A stretch of 64,000 nucleotides of DNA from an uncultured Opitutales bacterium (GCA_943789375.1 CALSTX010000011.1:1-64000), one strand, 5' to 3'. Counted from the stretch's first letter, positions 31,321 to 40,349 are shown. The notes: generated by a model from the letters alone, not told the origin. Made by a program: numbers and translations.

Positions 31321-32121
31321 AAACATTTTTTTGGATGATTTTATTTTTAGGCTCTCACTTATTGGTTTGGGGACAGCCATCTCGGGCCCAAAAAGTCTTG
31401 GATATGGAAAACCGTCTCCAAAAATTGGAAGAAACTTTATCCCGCTTACGCGGGGGGGAACCACCCCAGGCAGCCCCCACTCTCACCTCCGCTGCCAACC
31501 ATTCCTCCGAGCGTCCCAAATACAGAATCCTCCGCTGGCCTTCTCCCATCGGTTGATACACCTGGTGCCTCAAAGGAGCAGGCGAGTGCCCCTGCCTTTT
31601 CTCCACCGTCCAGCAGGATTCAAGCTGATCTTTCCCAAAGCCCCTACCCATTGGTGGAAGAACTTGCGGGGGAAGTAAGTCGTTACCAACAGGATTCCCA
31701 GTCCTTTATTCCCGTGCTTCCGGGGTATGAGATAAAAGAGCCGACTCTTTTGGTGGTGGCTGCAGATTCTGAGTTGATATTGTCTTTCCCGGGTCGTGTA
31801 GCTGCTCGGGTGGCGGAGAATTCCCGCCTGGTTGTGGGACCCGCGGTGGATGGCCGCTATGAAGTGGATTTGCGGAGCGGTACACTATCCGCCTTGCTTG
31901 ACCCAGATCGCGACTTATCCCAGGACCCATCTTTTGCGGTGCGTACACTCTCCGGTGTGACCGAAGCTGTCGGCACTTACTATGCAGTTACCGAATACAA
32001 AGGACAAAGCTACACCTCGGTCAAAAAAGGGAAGGTTCAGAAAAAAACCACCCCCCCGTCTAAACCTGATTTTTCCGCTTATTTGAAAAAGAAAAAACCA
32101 ACTGCATCCTCCAAGAATTAA
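31317..32121 (+). pseudogene. FecR-domain protein, one frameshift
   Basis: Starts at ATG 31317, overlapping the TpsA stop by 4 nt, with a signal sequence (FFWMILFLGSHLLVWGQP) and a short coiled coil (LDMENRLQKLEETLSRLRGG). The frame shifts between about 31470 and 31550, after which VDTPGASKEQASAPAFSPPS leads into the FecR-like domain (FAVRTLSGVTEAVGTYYAVT, SYTSVKKGKVQKK). FecR-type beta domains of this kind occur in periplasmic or surface proteins; the link to a TpsA/TpsB pair suggests a role in surface assembly. A single indel; otherwise well preserved. Confidence 0.75.
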
Positions 32122-32131
32122 TTCATCTGCC

Positions 32132-32923
32132 ATGAAATTATCTCGATCTCTCCGACCCAACCCTTTTTTCGTAGTTTTTTTACTTAGTTTCTTTTTTTTG
32201 GCTCCCTTCACAGCCAATGGAGAGGTAACAACTTACACGCTTTCCCTTTCTCCTTCTACAGAAGCTGGGGGTGGGGTGACCGGGGGTGGGGCATATGCAT
32301 CTGAATCCAACCAAACCATCATTGCCACAGCCAACCCTGGTTATCTATTTAGTGCCTGGTCGGGAGATGTTAATTCTGTCAAGGCAAGCCTGGTGGTGAC
32401 AATGACTGATGACCTTGAGATCAACGCAACCTTTGTTCCTGATCGTAATGATGATGATGGGGATGGGTTAAGTAATTACACCGAGATTGTTCTGCTTGAT
32501 ACCAACGCCACAAATTCTGACACCGATGGGGATGGTTTTAGCGATTACGATGAAAATCAAACCCAGGGGCTTGATCCTTTGGTTGAAAACTCCGATTTGT
32601 ACTCCTATGCTACAGGCCGGGAGCAAACGGCCCGGCTTGCAGGAAAAGCGGAGGCACAGGCAGAGCTTGCCGAGGGCGGACTTTCCAGCCTGAGCTATTT
32701 CCAAAATGTGGACCTGGGGCAGCCTTACACATCCCAATGGTTTTACCAACCGGGCATGGGGTGGCTATGGACAAGCAAAGAAAGCTTTCCTTTCATTTAC
32801 CGGGCAGCGGATAATGAGACTGGCGTAAGTGCGGGCTGGTTATACCTCAGCCAGACGGAAGATCAAACCAAGGTCTCGCTCTATGATTACGGAACTGAAA
32901 CCTGGCTATTCCAGGATTTCTAG
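32132..32923 (+). CDS. Secreted protein: InlB-type repeat, calcium-binding TSP3-like repeats, Trp/Tyr-rich end
   Basis: 263 residues, intact. A signal peptide (FFVVFLLSFFFLAPFTANGE), then one Listeria/Bacteroides-type B repeat (residues 34-105: ATANPGYLFSAWSGD, VTMTDDLEINATFV). Two TSP3-like calcium loops follow (DRNDDDGDGLSNYTE, NSDTDGDGFSDYDE), then a short helical linker rich in Ala/Glu, and the Trp/Tyr-rich domain (QWFYQPGMGWLWTSKESFPF, AGWLYLSQTED, YDYGTETWLFQ). It follows the FecR gene by 10 bp and so belongs to the TPS-like operon. Probably a surface-attached component. Confidence 0.75.
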   Translation: MKLSRSLRPNPFFVVFLLSFFFLAPFTANGEVTTYTLSLSPSTEAGGGVTGGGAYASESNQTIIATANPGYLFSAWSGDVNSVKASLVVTMTDDLEINATFVPDRNDDDGDGLSNYTEIVLLDTNATNSDTDGDGFSDYDENQTQGLDPLVENSDLYSYATGREQTARLAGKAEAQAELAEGGLSSLSYFQNVDLGQPYTSQWFYQPGMGWLWTSKESFPFIYRAADNETGVSAGWLYLSQTEDQTKVSLYDYGTETWLFQDF

Positions 32924-32986
32924 GCTGATTTTTTAAGCCTTTCCCATCTCTTTGTTTTTCTAAATCCAAAAAATGTGTAATTATAT

Positions 32987-33015
32987 TTGCATAAATACAC
33001 TAAATAGGTAAGTAT
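32987..33015 (+). promoter_or_regulatory. Upstream element, copy 2
   Basis: Second copy of the 29-bp element (core TTGCRTAAATACACTAAATA), 25 of 29 positions matching 27052-27080. As a promoter it reads TTGCAT, 17 bp, AAGTAT. A related, looser version (GTGTAAATACA then AAGTAAGTAAAAAGTAT, about 35876-35906) precedes the surface gene at 35928. Probably drives the surface genes from 33 kb. Confidence 0.45.
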
Positions 33016-33033
33016 GTTTAATATATAAATATT

Positions 33034-33255
33034 ATGAATAAGAAAATTACACACATCCAAGTCGCTGGGAAGGGTAAGAACCTAACTCTTTTCCCATTCT
33101 ACGAAATTACTCCTACGGAAAATGAAAAGGAGGAAAGAAAAACCATAACGAAGCCAATACCCAACGGTCTGTCACTTGATTTGCGCCTAGGACTTGATCT
33201 GCTTGCCTATAAAACGACCTGTCCTGCTCATGTCGCAAAATCTTTAAATTTCTAA
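33034..33255 (+). CDS. Possible small protein, unknown
   Basis: A 73-residue frame starting 18 bp after the upstream element and ending 30 bp before the LamG gene. Begins MNKKITHIQVAGKGKNLTLF; polar and charged, with no signal, membrane span or known motif. Its position behind a promoter-like element is the only support. It may instead be part of a leader. Confidence 0.3.
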   Translation: MNKKITHIQVAGKGKNLTLFPFYEITPTENEKEERKTITKPIPNGLSLDLRLGLDLLAYKTTCPAHVAKSLNF

Positions 33256-33284
33256 TTTCGCCTTACACTCAAAACACCTAAAAC

Positions 33285-35876
33285 ATGAAAGTACCCGCAC
33301 CTAATTTTTTATCTTTTCATAACATACACGAATTTATCTACAAGATTTCGAAAAAAAGTCTGTTGTTGTTTGTGACTCATATTCTTATTCTGAATTTTTC
33401 CATAGCTTCCACTCAACAAAATGGATACACGCCGGGCAAGGCATCCAGCTCAGAATTAAGTCTTGAACTTGAAGAGAGAAAGAGAATTGATTTTGCCTCA
33501 TCTTTTTCTGGTTTCACATTGGATCAGGATAATTTAGCAACCTGGCATGAAACTGGAAATGGGGAGGTGAAACTTTGGGATATATCAACTGACGGGGTAA
33601 CTCAGAACCGGGCTACAATTAGAAGTCCTCATCGGGCTTACGATAGACCTACTTTCGGTTGCTCACTTGTTATGGATGGAGATTTTATAGGAATCGGATC
33701 TTATTACACATGGCGGAATAATCCGCATGATGGTCGTTTTTATGTTTATAATCTAAAAAATAATCAAAAAGTCAGTGAGTTTAACCCCAGTCCTAGAAGT
33801 GCCCAGTATTTTGGGATGCATGCCAGCAGAAGTGGTGACGTGGTTTGCGTAACCCAAGGTGGTGCAACTCATGCCAGCTGGCGTGTACCCGCATCTGTTA
33901 CTTTTTATGCTAGGGACCATTTTAATCTCAGACAAATTAAACATTTTGAACATCCTGGTTCTGGGAGTCATGCTGGGGTGGTTGAATCAAAGGGAGATTA
34001 TTTTGCATCTTATGTTTACGCGCCTCTTGATCGTCATTACAAATATTTTTTGTATCTCTGGAAGGTGCAAAGAGGTAATGATGGTTCGGTTATCGATGTG
34101 AATATTGTGGATTCCATTTCAACCAATGATTTAAATACCAATCCGATAAGAGGATCGATGTCCTTCGGCGAAAAAATGCTCTATGTAGGAAATGTTAAAA
34201 GTAATCCATCTGATGCATTTGTTGCTATGTATAAAATCAATGAGAAAGACCAGCTCGTGTATGCAGGGGAGATGAAACCTCAACTTAGTTCAGGCGAAAA
34301 AAGTTTTGGACATAGCGTTCAGGTAGTTGATGATTATCTCTTTGTGGGAGCACCTGAAGCCAAGACCGCAACTTCCGGCTCAGGTAAATTATTTACATTT
34401 AAAGTTAAACCTACGGGTGAATATCAGCAGATTAATGAATTTTCCCCAGATACTCTTAAACAAGGGGAGACTTTTGGGAAAAAGATTGAGGTAAGCTCTG
34501 ATACAATGGTTGTAAGTGCAAGTAGTAAAGTAATTTACACTTACGAGTTAAAAAAAATCGAACAACCATTGTCACCTGTTGATTTAAATGAAGGACTTCT
34601 TGCCCATTTTCCGTTTGATGGGAACGCTCAAGATTATTCCGGAAATCATTTACATGGTCAAGTTTACGGGGCAAAATTGACGAAGGATCGATTTGGTGTA
34701 GAAAATAAAGCGTACCAATTCGACGGAGTTGACGACTATATTAAAGTCAACCACCATCAATCCTTGATTCAACTACCCTTAAGTTTGAGTTTGTGGCTGA
34801 ATTCTGAAGGTAATCAAAAAGAGTCAGGGATCATTAGTAAATACCATGCAACCGCATGGAATGGTTGGCAGCTTATGGAGTTCGATGGTCAGCTTGTCCC
34901 ATGGTATTTACGAAGTTACAGTCCTAAAAATGTAATTATTGGAAAGTATGGGGAGTCTAAAAATTTTGAAACAAGTTTTACTCAAAATACTTGGAACCAT
35001 GTAGTATGTGTTTTTAGTAAGTCTGGTGGTGAGATTTATCTCAATAATAACTTGGCGGATAGCAAAGCCTGGACTGGGCAGCCCAGTGCTCCAACCTCAC
35101 AATATCCTCTATATTTTGGTAAATACAGTGGGGTTTCGAATGGGTTTTTCCAAGGAAAAATTGACGATGTACGCATTTACAACCGTGCCTTAACTGAAGT
35201 TGAAATAGTAAGCCTATTTGAAACTGATTTTTCTGGTCGTGGAGCGCCGGATATGCCGGAGCCTGGAGAAGTGCCCGGAGGATTGGTAAATTACATATTG
35301 TTACTTGGTGAAGTGAATGGAAAAGTTCAAAAGGCGGAAAAAGAGCTAGCGGAGCTTATGAAGCAAGGGGAGGGTAAAGCACAAAAGATCCGGGATTTGG
35401 AAGTGGAGTTATCGAGATTGAACCAGGAGCTTGGCCGAGTGGAAGGGGAGCTCAAGAGTTGTGAAGAGGAAGGAGACCGCACGCGTGAGCAGATCAAGGA
35501 AGTGGAGAGACTGACACTTTCCCGCGAGCTTGAAATCATTGGGCTGGAAGGGCAGGTGGATGGAGTGCAGGCCCGTTTGGATGCCACCCATTGTGAGCAT
35601 TTAAAAGTCGGGGAAAGGTTGGAGTTTTTAAAGGAGGAGATGTCCGGATACGCGGATAAGCTTAAAACAGCCCATACCCCGGGTTGGCACTATGTACCCG
35701 GTTACGGATGGTTGTGGACTTCACCCGAGCACTACCCTCAAGTGTACTCCAACGCCCGAAATGGGTGGTTGTATTACGAGCCTGGAACCTCTGAGCCCTG
35801 GTTATACTACGACTACACGCTGGAGCAATGGGAAGAGTGGTTTGTGGATCCAGCCCTTTTTTCGCTCAATAATTAG
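33285..35876 (+). CDS. Large surface protein: propeller-like repeats, LamG domain, coiled coil, Trp/Tyr-rich end
   Basis: 863 residues, intact. A signal segment near residues 24-44 (KKSLLLFVTHILILNFSIAS) comes after an extended N-terminus. Residues 60-430 hold FG-GAP-like propeller repeats (FGCSLVMDGDFIGIGSYY, FGHSVQVVDDYLFVGAPEAK, FGKKIEVSSDTMVVSAS). Residues 435-645 form a LamG/concanavalin-like domain (LLAHFPFDGNAQDYSGN, AYQFDGVDDYIKVNH, NTWNHVVCVFSKSGGEIYLN, GKIDDVRIYNRALTEVEI). Residues 668-795 are a coiled coil, and 800-855 the Trp/Tyr-rich domain (GWHYVPGYGWLWTSPEHYPQ, NGWLYYEPGTSEPWLYYDY). A stalk-plus-head adhesin or glycan-binding architecture is inferred. Confidence 0.8.
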   Translation: MKVPAPNFLSFHNIHEFIYKISKKSLLLFVTHILILNFSIASTQQNGYTPGKASSSELSLELEERKRIDFASSFSGFTLDQDNLATWHETGNGEVKLWDISTDGVTQNRATIRSPHRAYDRPTFGCSLVMDGDFIGIGSYYTWRNNPHDGRFYVYNLKNNQKVSEFNPSPRSAQYFGMHASRSGDVVCVTQGGATHASWRVPASVTFYARDHFNLRQIKHFEHPGSGSHAGVVESKGDYFASYVYAPLDRHYKYFLYLWKVQRGNDGSVIDVNIVDSISTNDLNTNPIRGSMSFGEKMLYVGNVKSNPSDAFVAMYKINEKDQLVYAGEMKPQLSSGEKSFGHSVQVVDDYLFVGAPEAKTATSGSGKLFTFKVKPTGEYQQINEFSPDTLKQGETFGKKIEVSSDTMVVSASSKVIYTYELKKIEQPLSPVDLNEGLLAHFPFDGNAQDYSGNHLHGQVYGAKLTKDRFGVENKAYQFDGVDDYIKVNHHQSLIQLPLSLSLWLNSEGNQKESGIISKYHATAWNGWQLMEFDGQLVPWYLRSYSPKNVIIGKYGESKNFETSFTQNTWNHVVCVFSKSGGEIYLNNNLADSKAWTGQPSAPTSQYPLYFGKYSGVSNGFFQGKIDDVRIYNRALTEVEIVSLFETDFSGRGAPDMPEPGEVPGGLVNYILLLGEVNGKVQKAEKELAELMKQGEGKAQKIRDLEVELSRLNQELGRVEGELKSCEEEGDRTREQIKEVERLTLSRELEIIGLEGQVDGVQARLDATHCEHLKVGERLEFLKEEMSGYADKLKTAHTPGWHYVPGYGWLWTSPEHYPQVYSNARNGWLYYEPGTSEPWLYYDYTLEQWEEWFVDPALFSLNN

Positions 35877-35927
35877 TGTAAATACAGAAGTAAGTAAAAA
35901 GTATAAAATTTAACAAAAAGAATTACT

Positions 35928-37040
35928 ATGAAAAATATAATCAAAGATCGCCACAACTCCGTTATCGACTTGGCCAAAAGAGTTTTGGTGAAGGGATTTA
36001 CCTACAGTCTGCTTGTCTCCGCAAGTCTCTGTACAGTGATCACGTCAAGTGCTCAAGTTCCGACGAGTTGGTCGAACCTCCAGCCATATAAATCTGGATC
36101 TTTGGTGCTTAACCAAAAGGGAAATACCTTTATAGCCCAACAAGATGTATCTTCAGGTATTGCATTATCGAACACCTCTTATTGGGCATCATTAGACGAA
36201 GCGGCCCCAACTTCTGTGCCAGGCGGGGCACCTTTTACGACCCCAGATACAAGTACGGTGCCTTTAAACACCCCGCTTGACCAAGGAGTTGGCTCTGCTC
36301 AGAAGCAGGCAGATCATGGCTCTGTGACTAAAATGCATCTTGGAGACACGGAGGTTGTGGTTGCATCGTCCACTCAAGACACATCTCTGTCCCATGCGTG
36401 CTGTGGGGGAGAGGATTTGCACAAAGAGGAACAGGACCGAGCCGGACCCCGTCCGGGTAACCCGGGCGGTTCCGGCTATGTGGATTATAAACTGGAGTGG
36501 GAAAAAGTAACTGTCCGGCTTGGGGTTCTGGAAGATGAAATTAAGAAAGAATTAGATAAGCAGGCAGAGCAGGATGTAAAAATCATCACCTTGGGCGAAG
36601 AAATAGCAAATCGGATGGCAGAGATCAGTAAGACAGAAGAAGATTTAGCCAAGTGCCAGACCATGGGAGCGAAGTTACTTGCCGGGTTGTCTTCGAAGCA
36701 GAAAGTCCTTGGGGGGTTGGATAACAATATTGCCCAGTTGGTTGCCAAGAGGCAAAACCTGGAGAATGAGATCCTCGAATGTAATCAGGAACTTGCTGAA
36801 TTATCCTCGGAATATACCAAGCTTGAGGAGGAATATGCCCCCCTTGCCGCAAAAATTGCGGTCCCTCATGTAAAGGGCTGGCACTATGAAGCCGAGCAAG
36901 GATGGTTGTATGTGGAAGTCGGGTCCTATCCCTATGTGTTCTCAGAAAGACTTGATGCCTGGATGTATTACAAACAGGGAAGTCACTCACCCTGGGAATA
37001 CTTTAACTACAATACCCAGTCCTGGGTTGCCTGGAGGTAA
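35928..37040 (+). CDS. Secreted CBM5/12-like protein with coiled coil and Trp/Tyr-rich end
   Basis: 370 residues, intact. Signal region at 20-42 (GFTYSLLVSASLCTVITSSA), then a chitin-binding-like module at 43-92 (QVPTSWSNLQPYKSGSLVLN, FIAQQDVSS, TSYWASLDEAAP). The module is very close to the N-terminus of the frameshifted gene at 1062. A Pro/Thr linker, a coiled coil at about 185-308 and the Trp/Tyr-rich domain at 314-369 (GWHYEAEQGWLYVEVGSYPY, AWMYYKQGSHSPWEYFNYN) follow. The last 225 bp are duplicated at 27132-27356. Likely binds an insoluble glycan at the cell surface. Confidence 0.78.
   Translation: MKNIIKDRHNSVIDLAKRVLVKGFTYSLLVSASLCTVITSSAQVPTSWSNLQPYKSGSLVLNQKGNTFIAQQDVSSGIALSNTSYWASLDEAAPTSVPGGAPFTTPDTSTVPLNTPLDQGVGSAQKQADHGSVTKMHLGDTEVVVASSTQDTSLSHACCGGEDLHKEEQDRAGPRPGNPGGSGYVDYKLEWEKVTVRLGVLEDEIKKELDKQAEQDVKIITLGEEIANRMAEISKTEEDLAKCQTMGAKLLAGLSSKQKVLGGLDNNIAQLVAKRQNLENEILECNQELAELSSEYTKLEEEYAPLAAKIAVPHVKGWHYEAEQGWLYVEVGSYPYVFSERLDAWMYYKQGSHSPWEYFNYNTQSWVAWR
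36816..37040 (+). repeat. 225-bp direct repeat, copy 2
   Basis: Intact gene 3' end that is copied at 27132-27356 (five differences by eye). Recombination between the copies would delete the 9.5 kb TPS/surface block or make a tandem duplication of it. Confidence 0.92.
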
Positions 37041-37099
37041 TTTGAAAAGGAAGTAACCAGACAGATAGAAATATTATGACTATCTATAATGAAAGGCGA

Positions 37100-38065
37100 T
37101 CACATCGGGTGCGATGTCTTGATCACAATCTTCTGGAAAGTATTTATCCACACAGTTTGGCTGATTTCAAGGTACACGGCAATGGTTCGCAAGGATTCCA
37201 GTTCTTCATCGGTGATTTCATTGTCGACAATAACCAACCGGCTCATGGCACTAAAAAGCTCATTTCTTTCCATCGACTGGGTAATCTCACGCAAAGATGC
37301 CGTCAGGTCTCTGAGTTGAAGTTCATTTACATCGATCGCAAAAGAAACTTCTTGGATACACCGGGCAATTTCCTCCGAAAGGCCGCAGGTGTCGATGAGG
37401 ATATTCCGAATCACCCGCATTTCAGGAAGGCTGATTTTGGAATCAGCATTGGCAAGCCAGCAAAGGATTGCGGAATAAAGGCAAACCTTTTGCATTTCTG
37501 GCTTGCTTTGCGGCACGGCTATTTCTTTTTTCAGCAAGGCTTTGCGGAAAAGAAAATAGATCGGGTTATCAAAAAATTCATGAATAAAACGATCTCTACC
37601 CGACTGGTCCTTATCTGTTGGCCAAGCATTTTGAGCCTTAATGTTATCTTTAAAGAAAAAGAACTTCAGTTTGCGTAAAAAACTTTCAGCATTGTCGGCA
37701 AGGGCAGAATCGATCTCTTCGACAAAAGCCTTTTCTTCTGTGTTAATTCCTCCATCGGCCCGAATTACTTCGAGCATAGCGGTCCAAGCACTTTTTCGAT
37801 GTTCAGTGAGGTAAACCTGTTCACTAAATTGTTCAGTTATGGTCAACTGTTCTGGTTTGCTTACCGGATAAGCCAGGTAAATCTTCAATTTCCTCCAATC
37901 TTCAAAAGTTATACCCGGTAAGCGAAGAATGATATTTTTAAGACAGGACAGTTCCTGCTCATTCAGTTCACCATCCACCCAAGCGGCGGCCGCAAGTGTT
38001 TTGCCAAGGGCGATATTAAATGCCGGGAACGAACTCTTTCTTTTGATCACGGGATCAGTCATCAT
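37100..38065 (-). CDS. TerB-like protein with two TerB repeats
   Basis: 321 residues, intact. Two helical TerB-type halves: AAAAWVDGELNEQELSCLKN with IRADGGINTEEKAFVEEI, and WLANADSKISLPEMRVIRNI with VIVDNEITDEELESLRTI. The acidic D-x-x-x-x-x-E pattern is typical of the metal-binding TerB/DUF533-like fold. No signal or membrane span, so probably cytoplasmic. TerB-like proteins are linked to tellurite and envelope stress; the role here is unknown. It is on the minus strand, convergent with the surface cluster. Confidence 0.75.
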   Translation of the reverse strand: MMTDPVIKRKSSFPAFNIALGKTLAAAAWVDGELNEQELSCLKNIILRLPGITFEDWRKLKIYLAYPVSKPEQLTITEQFSEQVYLTEHRKSAWTAMLEVIRADGGINTEEKAFVEEIDSALADNAESFLRKLKFFFFKDNIKAQNAWPTDKDQSGRDRFIHEFFDNPIYFLFRKALLKKEIAVPQSKPEMQKVCLYSAILCWLANADSKISLPEMRVIRNILIDTCGLSEEIARCIQEVSFAIDVNELQLRDLTASLREITQSMERNELFSAMSRLVIVDNEITDEELESLRTIAVYLEISQTVWINTFQKIVIKTSHPM

Positions 38066-38521
38066 TTCAACATGAAAGAATTTACCGGCAAGTAAAGTTT
38101 TAAAAGATTGAAGAAATGATTCTGTGCTATACAGATAGGCGATTAGGTTATATCACAGATAAATTTTATTGGATCTGTCCAGTTTTCTTTCGCATTAATG
38201 AAAATATTTTTTTCCATTTTTTTTTCTGTTCCATTGTGGAACTTTTTTTATTTGCTTCTGATCAAGAAAGATCAAACTCGTCGATTAGTAAAGAGTTCGA
38301 AAAATCTCTCTTTAATAATTTCATTGTTTCTAAAAATTCCAACATGCTAGATTCAAATAGATTTTTCTACAGTTTCCATATTCAGGGTTTTCCCTCTTTT
38401 GAGTCATTTAGGGCTGCCTACTACAAATATCTTCCTGCCTTGATCTCATTGAAGTTTCTACATTTACTACAAACCAATAAGCGAAGGGGAGATACTTACC
38501 CTCCAGGATCATTAATTTAGT
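38066..38521. other. Region without a convincing gene
   Basis: About 450 bp between the TerB-like gene (minus) and the gene at 38522 (plus). A 134-codon plus frame (38116-38520) exists, but it is rich in Phe, Tyr and Ser from AT-rich DNA, lacks a ribosome-binding site and resembles nothing known. The divergent promoters should lie here. No strong -35/-10 pair was found. Confidence 0.45.
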
Positions 38522-39928
38522 GTGATTTTTTTAAAACTTACCCGTTCCGCCAAAACATTTTTTTCCCGCTTTGGGTGGCTGATTGCCGAGTTAATTTTTG
38601 TGTTCCTTGGTCTCTACGGAGCTTTTCTTTTGGAGCGTGCGAATGATGATAAGAATGATCTTATCCGCAAAAAGCAAATCCTGGAAGCTCTGGTCGACGA
38701 GTTTGTGGAGTATGAAAGTGATTTGATTGCAGCCAGCGAAAAGTTGGATGAAGGCTATGGTATTCCATTTTTTACCGCCTACAGCGGGGGTGAAAAACCT
38801 TTCCCTCAGCCCTTACCGTTTGGCCATGGTGGTGGACTGGGTGATCTAAATACCGGCATTTGGGAAGCCATGCTTCAAAGTGGAGGAATTGATGTATTGG
38901 AAGTGGAATTAATCCAAGAGGTTCAGCAATTCTTTAAAAAGTTTCAGGATATGCATTCGGTGTATGAACGCTTTGAGCGAATGGTTGAACTCATGATTAT
39001 GCCCGAACTAGATCAGAATAATTCGTTTTTTTATCAGTCTGAAGGCCCAGAATTACGGGATAAATATAAATGGTATGTACACCAGCTTTTTACTATTGGT
39101 ATGTCTTTGCGTGGTTTGAGTGAACAGGCAGGCTCCACCAAAGACCTTCTACAGGGTGAACTCCAAACAACCTTGGCCCTGCAACAACCGAAGCCCCCAA
39201 GTAAGTCGCAGAATATAAATGGGAGGAAAAGAACCCGACGCAAACTCTCGCAAGCCCCGAAAAAAGACCCTGTCGAGGATGAACAGCAGGAGGAAACTGT
39301 TGAAGAAAATACCAATGAGTTGTCAGATGCCGGGGCACCAACGGTTGCAAACCTCAGAAAGCATTGTCAGGCAGTGGCAGAATTTTTTGAACGCACCAAG
39401 GCAAGCTATGATCAAGCTCATGCCCTGCCATTTTTCAACGCTTACTCGGAGGGTACTCAACCCATACCCCTTGCCTTAACCGAAAATCTACTGGATGGAA
39501 TCAGCCCAGAGCCCCTTTCCACATTTCTGGCCTCCGACGAGATTGAGGAAACACTCCCCCCTGAAGTATTGGATTCCTTGGATCAATTAATTGGGAAAAT
39601 GAAGGAGACGGAAGGGTTGAGCCGGGAGTTTATCCGCCTTTCTGAGGCGGAAGTTTTTTCCTTAGAGGATGCCAATACTGCGTTTTTTTATGAGGGTAAT
39701 GCCACGGAGTTAAAAGAGGAGTACAGGTGGTACCCCAATATACTTTATTCAATGGGCCTTGCCTTGGAAGGCTGCCAGATAGGGGCCGCTACTATTCTTG
39801 AAAAGTTGGTTGTGCTGGAGAGGGCAATTGGCGCGAAGCCCTTTCCTGCCCAGGCTTCTAGCGGTGAAGAAGTCACCGTACCTACTTCAGATAATAATGA
39901 TTCCCATAGTACAGAAAATGAAAAGTAA
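38522..39928 (+). CDS. Membrane-anchored protein with internal duplication, unknown family
   Basis: 468 residues from GTG 38522. One N-terminal membrane span (residues 16-38, FGWLIAELIFVFLGLYGAFL) and a large soluble part made of two related halves. ASEKLDEGYGIPFFTAYSGG resembles TKASYDQAHALPFFNAYSEG, and NNSFFYQSEGPELRDKYKWY resembles NTAFFYEGNATELKEEYRWY followed by SMGLALEG/TIGMSLRG. A Lys/Arg and acidic linker (about residues 225-275) separates them. I do not recognise the family; an N-terminal span with LIAELIFVFLGLYGAF resembles small stress or envelope proteins with DUF6090-like starts, but that is a guess. Confidence 0.65.
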   Translation: MIFLKLTRSAKTFFSRFGWLIAELIFVFLGLYGAFLLERANDDKNDLIRKKQILEALVDEFVEYESDLIAASEKLDEGYGIPFFTAYSGGEKPFPQPLPFGHGGGLGDLNTGIWEAMLQSGGIDVLEVELIQEVQQFFKKFQDMHSVYERFERMVELMIMPELDQNNSFFYQSEGPELRDKYKWYVHQLFTIGMSLRGLSEQAGSTKDLLQGELQTTLALQQPKPPSKSQNINGRKRTRRKLSQAPKKDPVEDEQQEETVEENTNELSDAGAPTVANLRKHCQAVAEFFERTKASYDQAHALPFFNAYSEGTQPIPLALTENLLDGISPEPLSTFLASDEIEETLPPEVLDSLDQLIGKMKETEGLSREFIRLSEAEVFSLEDANTAFFYEGNATELKEEYRWYPNILYSMGLALEGCQIGAATILEKLVVLERAIGAKPFPAQASSGEEVTVPTSDNNDSHSTENEK

Positions 39929-40163
39929 ATGAGTGAAACTTCATTACTGGTTTATGTATCTAGGGCTTTTGAAATGATGGTAAAATTTTAAAGTAGGGAT
40001 TTGTATGAAAATGATTTCAGAAACGGTTGGTAAAGAGTTAAATACAAGTGGTATTGCTTATGTGCAGACATAACTTTTCTACATTTAATCTCTTTACTAT
40101 ATTCCATAAATCCGATGAGAAATTACAGCTGGGGCCTAGCTTTGTTTTACTTACCTGGAATAA

Positions 40164-40349
40164 ATAAATACCAGTGTGCCTCATACCCAAAGCTGGTCCT
40201 ACAAACCGGAAATGGGCTGGTTGTTGACGGATGCGAAAACTTTTCCTTTCATTTATCAGCATGGATAGGGGGATATAGCAAACAGGTGGCTCTATTTCAG
40301 TCAATTGAAGGATTAGCAGGGACCAGCGTTTTATGATTACCAGTTGTAA
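40164..40349 (+). pseudogene. Remnant of the Trp/Tyr-rich domain
   Basis: In the frame starting after TAA at 40161-40163 the sequence reads QSWSYKPEMGWLLTDAKTFP, FIYQHG, stop, GDIANRWLYFSQLKD, stop, QGPAFYDYQL. This aligns residue for residue with the end of the protein at 32132-32923 (QWFYQPGMGWLWTSKESFPF). Two in-frame stops and no start: a dead copy of the domain upstream of the antiporter operon. Confidence 0.8.

Noticed and set aside
37076-37678. 200-codon plus frame
   Set aside because: Antisense to the intact TerB-like gene, with no signal or domain features.
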